From contig JANTUC010000001.1 in the NCBI GenBank assembly GCA_026873275.1, positions 3,534,001 to 3,598,000 of the forward strand: a stretch of DNA of 64,000 bases. Reading direction: 5' to 3'. Positions 12,543 to 25,200 of this stretch are shown here, one piece after another. A program made the position numbers and the translations under genes. Source of the stretch: Pseudopithomyces maydicus. Taxonomy: Eukaryota > Ascomycota > Dothideomycetes > Pleosporales > Didymosphaeriaceae. Position 1 is the stretch's first letter. Every line of letters starts with the position of its first letter. A model generated the notes under the pieces. It worked only from the letters and a program-made list of their open reading frames with translations. It searched no databases and was not told the origin of the DNA.

Positions 12543-13802
12543 ATGTCAACCTACGCCTACGCCCCCGACGGCACCCCCCTCATCGGCTTCGGCCCCGACT
12601 CAAACTGCACGCTGCGCACCTGCCCCATCGAGCTGAGCGTGTTCCAGTACCGGCCGTCGCTCGTCGCCAACGCGGTGCTGCTCGGCGTCTTCGGCGTCCT
12701 GATGCTCGTGCATGGGGTGCAAGGGTGGATGAAGAGGACGTGGGGGTACGCCGCGTGCATGGTGGCCGGGTGTGTGCTGCAGATGGTGGGGTATGGGGGA
12801 AGGATCATGTTGTATGATAATCCGTTTGGGTTTGGGGCGTTTTTGATGCAGATTAGTAAGTTGACCCGTGCCTTTGTGTATCGTTTTGCGTTGGGGGGAG
12901 GCGGGAGGTGTGGCTGGCTGGCTGGCTGGCTGCTTGGTGAGAGAAAGTCAAGGGGAGGGGAAGAGGAAGGGAAACGGAAACGGAAAGAACGAATCGATGG
13001 CTAACCACCCACAGTCTGCATCACCATCGCCCCCGTCTTCTACTGCGCCGCAGTCTACGTCCTCCTCTCACAACTGTACGTCTCCCCTTCCCCTTCCCAT
13101 CCCCTAACCACAACTAACCCCACCCAGCATCACCCTCACCGACCCCTCCCTCTCCCGCCTCCCCCAACCCTCTTCTACTACCTCTTCATCCCCGCCGACG
13201 TCACCTGCCTCGTCCTCCAAGCCACGGGCGGCGCGCTCTCCGCCACGGGCGCCACCCTCTCCGACGTCGACACGGGGGTTTCCGTCTCGAAAGCGGGTCT
13301 CATACTGCAGGTCGTGGTGCTGGTGATCTTCCTAGCCTTCTTCACGGACTTCCTGGTGCTGTATCGGAGGAAGCATGGGGCCGGCGGGGTGCTGCGGCGG
13401 TTGCGCGTGTTTCTGGGGTTCATGTTCGCGGCGGTGGGGTTGATACTGGTGCGGTGCGTGTATAGGATTGTGGAGTTGAAGGATGGGTATTTTGGGGAGG
13501 AGTTTAGGAAGGAGTGGGAGTTTGTGGGGTTGGAGGGGGGTGAGTTTTTCCCTTTTTCTTTTTTTTTCTCCTCCGTTTTTTCTTTCTTCCTCTTTCCTGT
13601 TTTATCCTTCTGGCTTGATGCTGGACATGTGCTAACAGAGTGCAGGGTCATGTGCGTCGCCGTTGTGTGTCTGATTCTGGGAAATCCCGGGTGGAGTCTT
13701 TATCGTCTGAAGGGGAAGGACGTGGGACAGGAGGATATTGAGTTGGGAGAAGAGGGGACAGGAACACGCTCGCCTTCTTCGGAGGAGAATCTGAAAGGCT
13801 AG
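12543..13802 (+). CDS. RTA1-like seven-transmembrane protein (one apparent frameshift)
   Basis: Plasma- or internal-membrane protein of the fungal RTA1/RSB1 family (lipid-translocating exporter-like; linked in yeasts to tolerance of 7-aminocholesterol or sphingoid bases). About 316 aa with seven hydrophobic helices, beginning with a short extracellular NCTLRTCP segment and VANAVLLGVFGVLMLVHG as the first helix. The central block with DVTCLVLQATGGA matches the family signature around its LQ-x-x-G motif. The C-tail is charged and ends in acidic Ser-rich sequence. Exons: 12543-12855, 13015-13075, 13128-13539, 13639-13802. Within exon 3 one base is missing at or near the CCC at 13168-13170; restoring it gives 951 nt. 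The substrate cannot be told from sequence. Confidence 0.85.
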
Positions 13803-15131
13803 GTGATTTGAATTGGGCGGTGGTTGATTCGTAGTGTAAGCTAGAGTTGTTTGATGATTCGAGGCACGGGTTTTGCTAAAGATTAGATGGTATTGTGGTT
13901 TTACGGAGTGATTGATTTACGGCCGATTCGGGACTTTTCATGAGTATTTCCAGGATAGATTTAGAACATGTTATTGATGTACTCGTCTTGGGGTATAATT
14001 CAGCTTGCGGGTCCATGGATCGCAATGAATAGAGCAACTTTGTGACACGAATAACTGTAGGTGCAGTTATCACACCGGAGGTATGTTAAGGCTGTGTAGG
14101 TGGCACCGGCCCCACCTAGGTGCTATCGGATAGCATACACAGAACATTTCGGTGTATTTTGACAGGCGCCTACGAGGAAGCCTAACAAGACTTGAACTAG
14201 AAAATCAGCTGAAGAAAACTGTAAGTTGGTGAATTGCAGTCCTAGTGTAGTCCACTTGCAGTACAGTAGAATGCATTGCCGACTGGATTGTTAGGTTTCT
14301 GACTCCACGAAATAACCGGCAGTGGATTAGCATCGACTTGCCAGTAAAGTTAGGTAACTAGTTAGCATCGTAATTCGGCAGTGACAGCAGTTTGTAATGA
14401 ATGAGAACGCCCTGCATTAATATTTCCCGTTGGAAGTCGGTTCGTACATATATATGCACGGCATAAAATAGAGCCGCGAGACGCTATCAAGCTTCCGCGC
14501 CCCCACCCTGCATCGCACCTCATCACATCCGCCTTCCGCCCCAAACGGCCCGTCCCTATCAGCACTCTTTTACTCGGCTGCTAAATGTCGATCCGAAGTT
14601 TGAAACGCTAAGCCATTTGCACAAACGTTTTTCATTCGTGGCAGTATCGCGCGGTCGCATAAATGCGCCTCGGCTGTGAAATTTTTAAGCGCCCACGTAC
14701 CCGTTTCAGGTAACGCGATACCGTCAGTCTGGCATGCCGGTATTGGCAGCGCTTCTCGTGCATGAGGCTCATGGAGCGAATCTCTAATCGGTTTGGTCCC
14801 GCGGGCATGCAATGTATTTTCACTGTGTAACCGCTGATGAGGCTGTGGCCATGCGTGCTGTGCCGCAATCTATTCCATGTTAGATTGCACTTGTCGGATG
14901 CTCCACTATGGGGGCAGTTTTTCATCGTTGTTCTTATACTGCGAGCTACGGATATGGTGTAAGACCGATGGACGTGAGTTCACCAAAGCCTGTCGTCTTG
15001 AGTTTTGACAAACTATCATTTTCCTACATACGTTTTTGATACCCAACACTATTCACTTTCCATGCGTTGAACATTGTTATGCTATTTGCTCTTCTTTTTT
15101 TTTTGAGTCGCGACGCCACGCATAATCAGTA
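13803..15131. other. Intergenic, AT-richer, no gene seen
   Basis: Contains no convincing coding region. Base composition becomes noticeably more AT-rich than the BAR/RTA1 segment. A T-rich stretch (15085-15105) precedes the DUF3433 start. Confidence 0.45.
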
Positions 15132-18100
15132 ATGTCTCAGCGTAGCTTTTCGAGGCCTATTTCACCGGCAACCCAACCTCAATCTTCTTCTAGTCCTTCA
15201 GTTTCTAGTCCCCCTATCCCAACAAGTACCAATTCGGTACCTGCGCCTGGTCCCCAGGTCCAACAGTCTCAAACTTCTACTAGTCCTTCGGCTTCCAGCT
15301 CTCGCAGCCAAGCAAGTACCAATCCGGTAGCTACACCTGGTGCCCAAGTTCAGCAGTCTGCAGTACAGCGGCCACAAAACACAACTCCAAGTATGTCTTT
15401 CGACCTAATACAAAGAGGCTCTTGAGTGCTTATATATACTAGATGCGCCACCAGCGGACCCTCCGGCTGACTGGTATCCGTTCACACTGAGATGGTACTT
15501 CCTTGTAGTACCTATTTTCCTCAGTCTGCTCTTCGGAATCTCTTCGATATGCCTTCATTTTTACTCTCGCCAACATTCCGGCTTGGGCAGAGATGACAAC
15601 TCCTCCATGGTCCTGTTCGCATGGCGGTTCCTACCTACGCTCATAGCTGTGTTATACACCCAGCTTACGGTTATCATATTCGAGGATGTTAAACGGACCG
15701 AGCCGTTTGCCCGGCTGGCTAAAGCACCCTCTGCTGGTGCGAGCGCGTATGGAACCTTGCTGCAGACTCCCAAGAGCTGGTGGTCGATCTTATATGATAT
15801 AACATTCAAGAGGAAATGTATGGGCAGAACTGGTTGGACTCTCATTGCTGCTTTGATTATCCATGTTCTGGCCCTGATCGCTATCTCGCCATTGTCATCC
15901 GCTCTTTTGGCGACCGAGGAGATGATCGTTACGAAAACTGTGGATTTTACAAGATCCAGCCTAGCAGAAGGCATCCAGATGCCAATGAACATCACAAGAG
16001 AAACCTATCTCCGAACAATGGCTTCAGTGTCCCGCAATATCTCGACTTCAGCATGGACTTCAGATGATTCCTTCACATTCCCGGTTTGGCCATCTTCAGA
16101 AGAACAGCAAGTCGGACCAAGGCTGTCATCCGAGCACAACTCATGGCAGGTTGAAGCAACTACTTTCAGTACCGCATATACTTGCCAAAACATGACATTG
16201 GAAAGCACAGAATTACGGAACTTCACATACAGACAAGCCGACTACCTTAGTGCCGTGTATAATAAAGAACATACCGGTGAAGGACCCATGGTTGTATATA
16301 AACTCACCTCTGAGGTCGGTTGTCGGTACGAGCTGAAGAGTAAGATGAGGGCCATGTGTTTTGCAAATATCACGCTGATAAGATGACAGTACACCCGATT
16401 GTCGAAATAGCATACAACGGTGGTGTGACATGGTCAGATGCTACCACGTATAATTACGACAAGGGTGGAGCCTTTAGGTTCGACCATCGTCTTTTCGATG
16501 CGAGTCTCACCGACACAAGCATGTGGTCACGTGTTAATGCGTCAGGGGAATGCGCGGGTCATGATATTATCACGATCAGCACCCCGTGGACGGCTCCCAT
16601 ACCTGCCTATGTCATTGAGTCGATGGCGCCTGATCAGACTCTATTCCGCAAGTCGCCACATTTCAAAATGCGCGCTCTACTATGCAATTCTACTTATACT
16701 TCCAAAATGGACACCATCAAGATGGCGATGGCTTTGGGAGAGCAAACAACCAAGGAACATGTTCCTGAGACTGTTACACAATCTTCTGATCTTTCTGACA
16801 GGAATTTTGACTGGAAAACTTTTCAGTCAATGAGTACCGGCAACCAATGGTTAAATTACTTTGGTGTTCCGAGCGTAACTTCATCACCAGTTGAAGATAA
16901 TGGAGACGAAGAACTTCTTTCGACAGACACGATGGTAAACGGTCTTGGTACAGCTCTTGGTATATATTGGAAACACAATGTTTCGGAAATGATTGATGCC
17001 ACTGAACTGGTTGACACGGCTCGGAGGATCAAGGGTCGCGTATTCGCAGAAACCGTTCGAACTGCTATCTCTAGACCAGAGCTACTGAAACAAGAAACAG
17101 TGAAGGGAACAGTGAGTGTACAAGAGGAGCGTATCGTTGTTCTACCGGAAGTAGCGATTGCTCTTTGCGTTCTCTTCTTGCTCTCTTTTCTCCTGCTATT
17201 GTCGCTGTTCTGGTTTTCGCGAATCCAAAGGCGACCGCTTCAATTACGATCCGATCCGGGTAGCGCTGTAGGGCTGAGTGCTTTACTTCATCCGCAACGA
17301 ACACATCTAGCCATGCTCAAGAGAATGCACAGTGCACCCAGACAAGAGATTAGCAAAATTTTACGCTCAGAAACTTTCCGAACATCTGGTGGTACTTTAT
17401 ATCAAGGTAGTATAATCAGCACTTCTGGTACATCATCTACCCTCCCACTTGTATGCATATCTGGCTAATCTTTCGTCAGGAACGTCTACCGTTAATAGCA
17501 CCAAGAAACGCGATTGGAGACCCCGCGCTATCCACCTGAAGAGTCTTTTCGCACTCTGCAGCTTCCTTTTGCTCATAACGGCTGCTATTATTATTTTGTA
17601 TACCTTCGCCGCCAGCTCGAAGCTCTACCAGAAAGTCTTCACATACGATACCGATCTCTCGAAGTTTGGACTCAGTATATCCTCATTTGCCCCAATATCC
17701 ATCGCACCTGCTATTATCAGTATTGTTATTACACTGTGGTGGGATCAGGTCGATGCTACCTTTCGTCTTCTTCAACCCTACATCGCCATGTCACAAGACC
17801 CTACACCGATACATCGTGGTGCTGGACTGACCTACCGATCAAAAACATGGTTTGGCGCAGCAGTAAAAGCAGCGAAGCATCGACATTGGATTCTTTTCAT
17901 GGTAGCGATAGGGAGTACGCTCTGCCAGGTCCTCACAGTATCCATGTCCGCATTGTTCGAACGGCATACGGATAACGTCAGCCACGAGATGTCTATGAAC
18001 AGAACCTTACAGATGAGACAGTACCCCATAGTCACTGAGCTTGGTAGCAACTATGGCTCAAACGGTGTGCTTTCCACAATGTTCAGGGTGCGTATTCATC

Positions 18101-19809
18101 ACACCATGTCTTCCAAGCAAACAGGCGTCGTCGTCGTCTGTTGCGCATATGCAATGTGTACGCTGGCTGACATCAGAATTTAGAACACCTCTTCAAATTG
18201 GCTATACAACGCAGTCGCGCAGCTTACTTTAGATGGACCACGACCTACATGGACAAAGGACGAATGGAGTTTTATTCCATTAGACCTTCTTCAAACAATT
18301 AGCATTTCCGAGCAGCAGGCTACTTTAGATGGCAGTTCTTCTACACTGACTGCATCCAACATCACAATTTCGACACCTGCCATCCGCGTACGAATCGAGT
18401 GTGAGACCATTGCTGAAGTTCAAAATACGTCCTCTTGGCTCGGTGCTAAGGAGGGCGAGGATTATGAAAGTGCAGAGGCGGTGCGCAATGTGACGGGGTT
18501 ACAGAATTTTAAGGCTTTCAGAAATCACATCTTCGAGGACACCCCTGCAAACACCACTATTTTCGCCAACGGACGTACATTGCAATGTTGCAAAAACGGC
18601 ACAGGCAGTCATTCAGAACCTGCTGCATTTGGTCACTGGTCGCCAGTCAATGCAACGGTGGGTACTTATGCGGACAGGTCCTGGCCTCTCTCGTTTGTAC
18701 CTAAATGGATAGTGGGGGTGAGTTGAATTCCATGACCAACCTATATCTTGGAGTATTTACTGAATCCAACCCACAGGAGCCGACTATAGTAAAGACCGAC
18801 CCGAGAATGCCTAGCCAAATGGTATTTGAAAAAGATCCGGAGCTCCAAGCGGCTCTTTGCAAACCTGTGATAGAGACAACTGAAGCTACGGTACTGATAA
18901 ATCGAGCCACGGGTATTGTTCAAACATACAACTTGGAGGGTCCACCAATGCCATATGATGCAGCATGGTCAGAAATATTCTTGAGTCGAAGTCCGTCAAA
19001 TCCGTACAATAGGACTATGGTTAGTCCACTGAATTATACCACAAGGTAAGAATCCTTAGACAGCAGATGTTTGTGGCACATCGCAATTCTAATCGCTTCA
19101 CTGCAGCTTTGGGGTGTTGTTCTTCGACGCTTTGTTCGGTGCAACGGATAGATCGCAAGGAGAAAGAGGCTACGAGAGCCTAAGTGACGATGCTTACAGC
19201 TTTCGCGACCAAGTCAATGGTCTCAATCTGGATTTGATGACATACACCATGTATGCTGCGACGGATAATGATCTACGGGCCTTATTGAACTACACGACGC
19301 TGACCACCTACGCAAATCAAACTGTACAGACGTTTTTTCAGCATTTCGTCCAAGGAGAGTTGAACTTGACGAGTGGTGGCAGAGTCTATCAAACATTCGA
19401 CGACCAGACGATGTCGACCATCGGTCACGCTATTGATGAGAATGGCACTGCAATCAGCCAACCAGTGTATCCGGCATTCAATGTGGCTCGAACCGGTGCA
19501 GCAACGGTGACGGATCGCATTCAGATATTGTATCTGAATCCCGCTGCTACATTCCTTTCAATAGGTATCTTGCTGTGGCTTGTGGGTACAGCAGCAGTCG
19601 TCATGTGCGTTCAGCGCAGATACACGAGGTCTATGTTGCGCAATGTCGAGTTGATTGCAGATGCACTGGTGCTTGTAGCTGGCAGTGAGAACTTCTTGAA
19701 CCTGGTACAAGAGCAGGGCACAGCTTTGAAACGGGAAAGAAATATATGCACCAAGCTGGGATGGTTCAAAGGAAGAGACGGGGAAGTACGTTGGGGGTGG
19801 AAGTCGTAG
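15132..19809 (+). CDS. DUF3433 multi-pass membrane protein, internally duplicated
   Basis: Large membrane protein of unknown function, 1428 aa, intact. Seven exons: 15132-15390, 15443-16339, 16390-17406, 17480-18087, 18184-18717, 18777-19045, 19107-19809, all GT-AG and phase-consistent. The N-terminus is a 90-residue Ser/Pro/Thr/Gln-rich tail with repeated TNPVATPG/STNSVPAPG units. The first half (about 97-720) starts DWYPFTLRWYF, has helices near 104-127, 142-166 and 219-243, a long ectodomain with many N-x-S/T sites, and a helix near 640. The second half repeats the plan from DWRPRAIHLKS onward and ends in a helix near 1342-1365 and a short cytosolic tail. The two halves share the LxxPFARL/LLQPYIAM and SWW/TWF positions, so I read an internal duplication, usual for this family. 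No role can be assigned. Confidence 0.85.
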
Positions 19810-21374
19810 GCGGTCGCAATGCTGTGGAATGGGTTGAAAGACCAAAGCAGGGCGTCATCTAACCGTGGCATCGATAAGCGCGCGTAAAGCAAGAGAATTT
19901 CTGGTATGAGCTATCTGGTGCTGTTCCCTTTGAGTGTGCACGCAGCATTCCGATTGACGATCTGAAGTTATTTCACGTGACGAGATCGTTCGACAGGTCG
20001 TGCTTGCCCTATGCGACGGGATGCACTCTCAACACATTTGACGAACCGACCGAACATCCACCATCATTTCCCAACGTCATGACAAGTATCACCCGAGGAC
20101 ATCAATAGCATTTCCGGCGCAGTGCTTACTGCGTACGACATGTGCTGAGGTTTGCCAACCTCAGGCGCGGGCTTAGGCGCGCTCGGTTGCCTCGATCGAC
20201 AATTGGAAGGCCACGACACGGACACGTCAGTCCGTATACTGTGTCGCTGCAGCGCCATGAAGACTCCAAGAGATATTGGCTACGATGGCGAGTATGAAGT
20301 GTTACCCGATAGCTTCTTTCATTTCATCCTGATCTCCATGGTTGGTCGCCCGGGCGTAGGAAATTACTTGTGGGCAAACCTTGTCCTTAGTGGGCAAGGC
20401 TGACCACATGGCCGAGTCCACCACGAAAGCCTCTTATCGATATCCACTCACGAAGCAAGTATGTCGTCAGCCGGTGCACACCGCTGCTTGGCTTGTTATA
20501 CTATGCTACTGGCTGCGACAACACCCAACAGCAAGACTTTTCTCACCTGGCGGGGCTTTCAAAAATTCTCTCGTCTGATTGCCACAGACAGATGAGCAAC
20601 AGGCTAGAGCAGCAATGGCCCCTTTCCAAGCTGGCCCAGCACCCCAGACCGCTCGCCTAGGAGCGATCTGTCTCGCCAAGGGGGCCTCATTTCGTTATCC
20701 ATCCCAAAACGAAGGTCATGGTGCAAGCGCGATACTGATGCCCCCAGGGGCTTTAGGCGCCAATTCGGCGCCTTACTCAGACATCAACTACTGCCGTGGA
20801 TGTTCACTGCGAAACGACACACGTCCACGACTGCGTGTTGTGCGAAAAATAAATGTGCTGCACACAGCCGCAGGCAGATGGCCTTGTTCTCACCTCCTGG
20901 TCGTAATTTACTCCTTATCTAGAACTTATCCGGCATGGAAGGATTCGTTTTGACCAGTTGCGTGCGCCAACGACTGCCGATCAGGCACAACGCTCGCCCG
21001 ATTGGCCCATGCTTGCTTAGTTTGCCCTGAGCTATACCTCATGGGGCTGAACACTTCATCCATGCAGTCTTCTCCGGACCGCCACAACGTCTGGCAGGGA
21101 TCTAAACAAACTTGCGCTCGGAGCGACTCGTCTCATAGCGGGCGGGTCGGTGGCCAGGCACGGCATGGTCGCGTCTGGGATGGGGCCCTCTCTTATTAAG
21201 GCCTCGTCCCCCAGTAGCCCCCGGTTTTCCTCCTACCGCACCAAGCAGGACTTCGTCAGCTCTCGTTGTCGCTGAATAGCTTCACTCCTTCAGCTATCGG
21301 CATTCACTCTTTCATCAATATATTTACGAGTCGACAGCTTAGCTCTCAGCTTTTTTACCGACCAATCCATCGCA
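19810..21374. other. Intergenic; promoter of the Bys1-like gene
   Basis: No supported gene. The proximal 200 bases carry a TTATTAAG element near 21190 and a CT-rich leader (21215-21260) typical of strongly expressed fungal genes. Confidence 0.5.
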
Positions 21375-22268
21375 ATGCGTTTCGCTCTGGCTTGTGTCGC
21401 GCTCGCCGCGACTGTGTCTGCTGCTGCTCTTACTGCTGAAGAGCAGAAGGAGCAGGCAACTTGGGGTTCGGCTAAGGTCGTCAATCGATGCCCCTACGAC
21501 GTTTACCTTTGGTCTGTCGACAAAGAGATGGGCTGCTCTGCTGCGTCTGCCACCAAGCTGAGCACCGGCGAAACTTACTCGGAGAGGTACAGGAATGGAA
21601 CCAAAGGCGGTGGTATTTCTCTGAAGCTTTCAAAGTTCAACACCTGTGGTGGAAAGGACATCTCCCAACTTGAGTACAAGATCGACACCTCCGCAGAATT
21701 CAAAGGCAACTACCTCGACATGTCGTTCGTCGACTGCATCAATAACTTGGAGGACTGCCCCGGTCGTACAGACGGCTACTACATGAGGGCCGGATCTCAG
21801 ACCGGTGTTTTCAAGTCTGCCGAGAACAACCAGCACTGCCCCGTCTTCAGTGTCAACAACGCCGAGGAGGCCGCAAAGGTTTCCTACATCAAGTGGGACG
21901 ACCCGCAGACCAAGTTTTGCTCCCAGACTCAGGACTTGGACCTCTACCTTTGCGGTGGCCATGCCCCTGGCGAGGAGGAGTCTTCGCCCGTACCCGAGTC
22001 GTCGTCAGCCGCCCCCTCATACAGCGAGGTCGAAGTGAGCATCGCTCCCAAGCCTACCAGCACCAAGCAGGAGAAGCCCGCCCCTTCGTCTGCTGAGGAT
22101 GAGTTCGTTGTTGCTGCCGCCGCCGCCGTCAGCGAGGCTCCCACTGTCACCGAGGCTCCCGTCGTCGTCCACCCTACTCCCATCATCAAGACCGAGGTCG
22201 TATACGTCACCGAGTACATCAACAGGAGGCACGCTCACGCCCGTCGCCACCAGCACTTCCACGCATAA
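21375..22268 (+). CDS. Secreted Bys1/antigenic thaumatin-like protein
   Basis: Single-exon secreted protein of 297 aa. A clear signal peptide (MRFALACVALAATVSAAA) is followed by a cysteine-rich domain starting VVNRCPYDVYLWSV, the hallmark of the Blastomyces yeast-phase-specific (Bys1) and thaumatin-like group. It has paired Cys (CSAAS, CGGKD, DCINNLEDCPG, HCPVF, FCSQ, LCGGH) and a beta-rich core ending near residue 200. A Ser/Pro/Glu/Ala linker then runs to a His/Arg-rich C-terminus (RRHAHARRHQHFHA). The domain is extracellular or wall-associated in the family; biochemical activity is not established. The start is the only ATG ahead of the signal peptide. No frameshift is seen. It has no GPI-type hydrophobic tail. 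Confidence 0.85.
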   Translation: MRFALACVALAATVSAAALTAEEQKEQATWGSAKVVNRCPYDVYLWSVDKEMGCSAASATKLSTGETYSERYRNGTKGGGISLKLSKFNTCGGKDISQLEYKIDTSAEFKGNYLDMSFVDCINNLEDCPGRTDGYYMRAGSQTGVFKSAENNQHCPVFSVNNAEEAAKVSYIKWDDPQTKFCSQTQDLDLYLCGGHAPGEEESSPVPESSSAAPSYSEVEVSIAPKPTSTKQEKPAPSSAEDEFVVAAAAAVSEAPTVTEAPVVVHPTPIIKTEVVYVTEYINRRHAHARRHQHFHA

Positions 22269-25200
22269 GCTACACGCTCGTCATGTGTATAGTCTGACGT
22301 TCTGGTCATACAATTACGGGAAAAAGGGTCGAATCGAGCACTTCGAGTTTCAAGATACCACTTTTGCGAAATTCATCAACGGGGGAAGAAGAGTTGGAAA
22401 TGTACGTTCCATGTAATGAAGGTAGTCAGCGTCGCAGGCAGGCAAATTCAGTCTTATACCACATCCTTATCGATGCGCTTCCGGTCTTGCATTGTGTCTC
22501 GTTTCGCATTGCGCTTCCGCACTTCGACCGACTACTCAGCTTGACCGGGAGCGGGTAGAGAACTGGTCACTATCCTCACGATGTCACGACGATAACCAAC
22601 ATCAGCGCGCCTGAACATATCTTTCATTTGTTCGCTTCTTTGTCTGTAGGATTTGGGGAGGGCGACACGAGACACGTAGTAGTGCCGTCGGATTGGAGTA
22701 GACTTGTACCTTATTGTTTAGTTATCTTCTCCTTGCGAATAGACGAGTCGTTCAATCACCCGCGTTGCCGCCCCATATCGCTGTTCCTCACGATGATTGA
22801 TCGCCACCTAGCCTTCCCCTAATTTCTTGCGCGATTCGAGCGCCTGGCTCTGGCGAGCTCCACACGCGGAACCCCCTGCTGTGGCCGCGCACGGCAGGCC
22901 TGTTCTGAACAGTGGCTCGCAACGTCACGATCGCGATCAATGGCTCGCAGGTCGCGCGTCTCATTTCATGGAATTTCGTCGCGCGCGAATCGACGTTGGA
23001 ACAACCTCAAGGTTCGAAACAAGTTCCTTAAGCTTAAAGGCCGTGCCGCTTTCCTGCGTTAGCCCAACCAGCTGCAACGCGATGTGACTGGCAGCGCGTT
23101 TCAATATTGGCAAGGTTGGCGCGGAGATTGCTCCTGAGCTGCTAAGTGTTGTTCGAGCAACGGCAATATTGGGCGCAATTTCGTAAGCTTTGGCGAGTTG
23201 CGGAGAACACGGGGAGAGCGGCAGATGTTGTTGCACTCTCTCAAACTACGATCTGTACGTCTGTATACCGCGGGCCGTGGCCATCATCTCTCGATGGCCA
23301 AGTTCGCGACCACACGTCGCAGAGCATTCGCCGTGCCGCAGAGATCCCGAGATCGCGGCGAGCGAATGCACCTGCGGGCCGGCGCGCGTCGAGTGCGAAT
23401 TTCTCACGTGCGCAAGCTCGCGCTGGCGTACCGCTGGTGGGAGACGCAGGGCAGGACGCGGGCGCACGTTGTGGCTCAATTGTCTATCTAGTCGTCTTCC
23501 TGCATCGAGATTGTGCCTACCCATCGCAAGACGATAAGAATTTCCCGAACAGAATCTTATTTCTTCGCTCAAGTGTAGGTTGGGAATTGCCAGGCGTCCG
23601 CGGCGGGAGAAGTCGAAATTGACGGCGCAGGCAGTGGTTCGACTGCTCGGCCTCCTTTCCGTGCATAATGGCCATGCAGCAGGCGACCCATGGTTCATGA
23701 TGGCGCCTCGTGGGCGACGCTTGTCAACCTTGGTTCGGATGCTGTAGTTATGCGCCTTCGACCGTCGGCAATTGTGCGCCTTCACCGCCACTGCGATTGA
23801 AAATTCCGCAGGATGAGTTTTATTTAAATTTTCTTCCTCAACGCGAGAGGCCAAGGGTCTCGTCGTCTTGGTGGCCCTTGGGATTGTGTCTAGGCATGGC
23901 TGCGCAGACGGGGTTCGGCACCGCCAGAGGTCTTTTCGCACGGTGCGAAAATCCACAGTGTGCGCCTGGCGGCCATCGGCGTGTCTGGCCCACCTTGCCT
24001 TTGTGAACTAATCGTGCATTGGGGTTGACATTCCAAAGATTGTACCTGCATGAATCCAATCATCTGGGATAAGCAGGTCATGTTGACGAGTCTCGGTGTA
24101 TCCGATTGCGCTACGGGTGTTAGGTTATTTTCTAGACTGGATGAATGCGATAATCCAGGAACCTGGATATGAATAGTACCGAATCGCATACATACATGTA
24201 GTTGTACATCGTATCAATATCGCACTCCTTTCACGTGAAGATTGCGCATGGACACTGGTACAGACAGACGAGCGTTCAATCACCTTCCTATATTGACATC
24301 GTCATTATCGAGGGATAATTGACGGCCATTGTAAGCCGTCAGTCTGATAAGGAAGCAACTACTGCTTTGGAAGCACATTCCGAATGTCTACCTATGCCGC
24401 TTGCATGGTGGTGTCGAATGTTAATACACTCGTTACATCTGTTTCGTAACTTGACAACCAAATAGACTTGAAATGGCATTGTTCGCAGTAGAACAGCCCG
24501 GTATGGATAGACTGGTATTTGGAGGTGTTTTCTCTGACAACTCCATCTTTATCAGTTCCGTTAAACTATTCTACCTATTTGTTTTCTCTCTCCAATAAAA
24601 ATATTTGGTCAACATGCTGTGTATAAAAGCGACTTTTGCTGTGCTGTAACCGAATTCACAAAACCTCGCCTTGACCAGAAGATCACATTCGAGACCACTA
24701 CCAGGATCAAGGGATCTACATATATAAATTATGGAAGGCAAAAAAATTGTGAAGATGGACCGTGATGGTGAGGGCGCCCGAGAGCATCGCTGACACCAAT
24801 TGCGTTTCATGTTAGAGCCCTACAGTGGCCCGATCCACCAACTTGAGACCCGGCTGGGGCGAAAGTAACCGGGCGTGCGTGTGGAGTGAGCACAATTAAC
24901 TTGGAATCTATCTGTTTCTCCGGAGTGGGGATGATGATGGCTTTTTTGGTGTTGCTGTTTATTTGGGGCGCTCGGTTTATGTTTGGCGTGATGTATGTCT
25001 GATCGTGATAAAGACTTTGATGAATAAAGTAGGTGAAGCGGAGAATAGAGACGTGCATTATCCGAAGGAATACTCTGGATCTAGAGTAATGTTAGATAGA
25101 ATTATTGTTGTGTTGTTGCTATCTCACATTGAGTTCGACCTGTCATCGCAAAACGGAAACTTATACCCTAACAATAATTCACTACAAGTTTCGCATTCCC

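Noticed and set aside
17407..17479. Two separate genes for the two DUF3433 halves
   Set aside because: A phase-consistent GT-AG intron joins them and there is no stop or promoter-like gap between the halves.
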